Assembly (NCBI GenBank): GCA_024511395.1
Contig: JANELJ010000086.1
Coordinates: 1-8,112 of the forward strand
Origin: Gammaproteobacteria bacterium
Lineage (GTDB): Bacteria; Pseudomonadota; Gammaproteobacteria; GRL18
Direction of reading: 5' to 3'
DNA length: 8,112 nt
In this document: in pieces, positions 6,928 to 8,112 of the stretch
How the letters are laid out: the number at the start of each line of letters is the position of its first letter
Numbering within the stretch: position 1 is the first letter of the stretch
Program-made: the position numbers and the translations under genes
The notes under the pieces: generated by a model
Database searches by the model: none
What the model was told of the DNA's origin: nothing
What the model saw: the letters and a program-made list of their open reading frames with translations, nothing else

Positions 6928-7027
6928 TCAGAAGCAAACATGTAATACTTTATTCTTATTGAGAATATTTTAACCAAAGTAAGATCCAGTCCTGTGTCAC
7001 AATTATAGAAATAACAGAGGTGTTTTT

Positions 7028-7900
7028 TTGCAAAAACCACAATCTGCAAAGCGCATTGGAGAGCTCAGCTTATTGGCATTTACCTTTTTTGAAGGCTGGT
7101 TTCCAGTTCTGACCCTGCTTATTCTGCAGTATCTAAGCCCCATTTACACCTACCTGCTGACCGTCTGTTTCGCCAGCCTGACTTTTTTAACGGTTCTGAT
7201 AATGCAGGGAAAACTGGTTCAGCTGATTCAGTTTTCGGCTTACCGGCCCATGCTACTCAGCGCCTCGCTAATGAGCCTGGCGTTTATTTTTATTTATGTG
7301 GGACTAACTTGGACCTCTGCCGGAAATATGTCAATTTTAATATTTCTGCAGTTTTTTTTCTCATTTGTATATTTTAATGTTATCGGCAGGGAACCTTTTT
7401 CCAGGCAGCATTTACTGGGCGCATTTCTAATGGCTTTTGGCGCCCTTATTATTCTGTTTCCTGAAAACTGGACAGTTAATAAGGGGGATTTATTTATTGT
7501 GATGGCTTCAGCCATTGCTCCCATCGCCAATTATTACCAGAAACAGGCACGCCAGCAGGTCAGTTCCAGCACTGTGCTGACCTTTCGTAGTTTTTTTGCC
7601 ATACCGGTGCTGTATATTCTGGCTATTATTATGGAAGCCGAACCGCAATGGCAGACCATTGAACAGATATGGATTTATATTGTCATTTGCGGAGTCTTAC
7701 TAATGGGGCTGTCTAAAATTTTATGGCTGGAGGGCATTCACCGCATATCCATTACCAAAGCCAGCGCCATGATGGCTCTAATTCCGGTCTTTACCCTATT
7801 TTTTTCCTGGATGCTATTTAATACCCTGCCGGATACCCGGCAGTTAATGGCTATTGTACCGGTTATTTACGGAGGATATCTATTGACACGTTCTGTATAA
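7028..7900 (+). CDS. EamA/DMT-family inner-membrane transporter
   Basis: This 290-aa protein is almost entirely hydrophobic, with about ten predicted transmembrane helices (near residues 12-32, 36-58, 73-93, 98-118, 128-145, 154-171, 184-202, 213-233, 245-265 and 272-288). This is the two-repeat EamA architecture of the drug/metabolite transporter superfamily. Each half ends with features typical of the fold: GAFLMAFGALIILFP (131-145) closes repeat one, and ITKASAMMALIPVF (242-255) is the usual 'A..A....P' stretch near the end of repeat two. Family members export or import amino acids, nucleosides, drugs or other small molecules; the substrate cannot be told from sequence. The start is TTG, supported by AGAGG 7 nt upstream; no in-frame ATG lies near. 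It is divergent from gmk, and a toxin gene follows after 40 nt. Confidence 0.88.
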   Translation: MQKPQSAKRIGELSLLAFTFFEGWFPVLTLLILQYLSPIYTYLLTVCFASLTFLTVLIMQGKLVQLIQFSAYRPMLLSASLMSLAFIFIYVGLTWTSAGNMSILIFLQFFFSFVYFNVIGREPFSRQHLLGAFLMAFGALIILFPENWTVNKGDLFIVMASAIAPIANYYQKQARQQVSSSTVLTFRSFFAIPVLYILAIIMEAEPQWQTIEQIWIYIVICGVLLMGLSKILWLEGIHRISITKASAMMALIPVFTLFFSWMLFNTLPDTRQLMAIVPVIYGGYLLTRSV

Positions 7901-7905
7901 ATAAC

Positions 7906-7934
7906 TTGAAAAACATCTCAAACAGAGATAGTAT
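7906..7934 (+). promoter_or_regulatory. Sigma70 promoter with overlapping palindrome for the toxin gene
   Basis: TTGAAA (7906-7911) and TAGTAT (7929-7934) are separated by exactly 17 nt, a strong sigma70 arrangement. The spacer holds the inverted repeat ATCTC-aaaca-GAGAT (7915-7929), which reaches the first base of the -10 box. A repressor bound there would block RNA polymerase, as expected for a HigA-type antitoxin. The predicted transcription start lies at about the toxin ATG (7941), so the transcript from this promoter would be leaderless or nearly so. Confidence 0.5.
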
Positions 7935-7940
7935 TTGGCC

Positions 7941-8112
7941 ATGCATATTATTACACGCAAACGTTTACTGGAGTTTGCAGCAAAGCATTCTAACGCCGCC
8001 ATCGCATTGGATGCATGGTACCGGATAGTTAAGCATACGGAAATCAAAAGTTTTTCGGAAATGAGAAAGATTTTCCCCAGTGTTGATAAAGTAAGAAATT
8101 TAACGGTATTTA
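7941..8112 (+). CDS. higB: HigB-type mRNA interferase toxin, partial (cut by the right edge)
   Basis: The first 57 codons are visible and the frame is still open at the window end. The sequence begins MHIITRKRLLEFAAKH, continues with ALDAWYRIVKH (22-32) and FSEMRKIFPSVDKV (38-51), and ends at RNLTVF. This pattern is typical of the HigB_toxin family, RelE-like toxins of about 95-105 aa that cleave mRNA on the ribosome; the catalytic C-terminal half is not in the window. In HigBA modules the toxin gene comes first and the XRE-type antitoxin HigA follows, so higA is expected just past the right edge. No good SD precedes the ATG (only AGAG about 12 nt away), consistent with leaderless or low translation. 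The promoter and palindrome directly upstream fit autoregulation. Confidence 0.88.
   Translation, partial: MHIITRKRLLEFAAKHSNAAIALDAWYRIVKHTEIKSFSEMRKIFPSVDKVRNLTVF

Larger units (their letters stand above)
6664..7027. other. Divergent intergenic region between gmk and the EamA transporter
   Basis: This 364-nt stretch holds no convincing gene. From left to right it contains a candidate gmk promoter near 6700, about 100 nt of unassigned sequence, the 123-nt inverted-repeat element at 6805-6927, and an A/T-rich leader for the transporter gene. The leader includes a small palindrome, TATTCT-TATTG-AGAATA (6951-6967), and the transporter's SD AGAGG (7016-7020). Open frames crossing the region have no recognisable domain and either run antisense into gmk or end near the repeat. 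Confidence 0.6.

Noticed and set aside
6813..7049. Minus-strand open frame of 78 codons across the inverted-repeat element
   Set aside because: It overlaps the supported start of the transporter gene, passes through the repeat arms and has no recognisable domain. The frame is explained by the repeat sequence.
7883..7901. TTGACA with TATAAA near the end of the transporter gene as the toxin promoter
   Set aside because: The two boxes are only about 7 nt apart, too close for sigma70. The TTGAAA-17-TAGTAT pair downstream fits much better.

Overview
The window comes from a gammaproteobacterial chromosome of moderate G+C, judged by eye. The evidence is the block gmk-rpoZ-spoT-recG, all on the minus strand. 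The proteins resemble their E. coli counterparts closely over long stretches, and SpoT is a full-length bifunctional enzyme that keeps the residue numbering of E. coli SpoT at key catalytic sites. I cannot place the organism below class level.

Layout, in the direction of minus-strand transcription (right to left): guanylate kinase (gmk), RNA polymerase omega (rpoZ), ppGpp synthetase/hydrolase (spoT), a small exported protein of unknown function, a lipoprotein with a Kazal-like cysteine domain, and the branch-migration helicase recG. Spacing is tight (22 nt after spoT, 4 nt before recG), so spoT to recG probably forms one transcript. In E. coli trmH (spoU) sits between spoT and recG; here two envelope proteins take that place. 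At the extreme left edge a strong minus-strand Shine-Dalgarno sequence suggests that another gene starts just outside the window.

The right part is accessory in character. A 364-nt gap upstream of gmk holds a 123-nt element whose ends are a perfect 15-bp inverted repeat, like a MITE or a structured dispersed repeat. It is followed on the plus strand by a ten-helix EamA/DMT-family transporter (TTG start) and by the first 57 codons of a HigB-type RelE-like toxin. The toxin has a well-spaced sigma70 promoter that overlaps a small palindrome. The partner antitoxin would lie beyond the right edge.

Functionally, the minus-strand block joins nucleotide metabolism (GMP to GDP), transcription (omega, which is linked to the ppGpp response), the stringent response (SpoT) and replication-fork repair (RecG). 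I see no clear new multi-gene system. The most unusual items are the Kazal-type lipoprotein with its exported neighbour inside the spoT-recG operon, and the inverted-repeat element.
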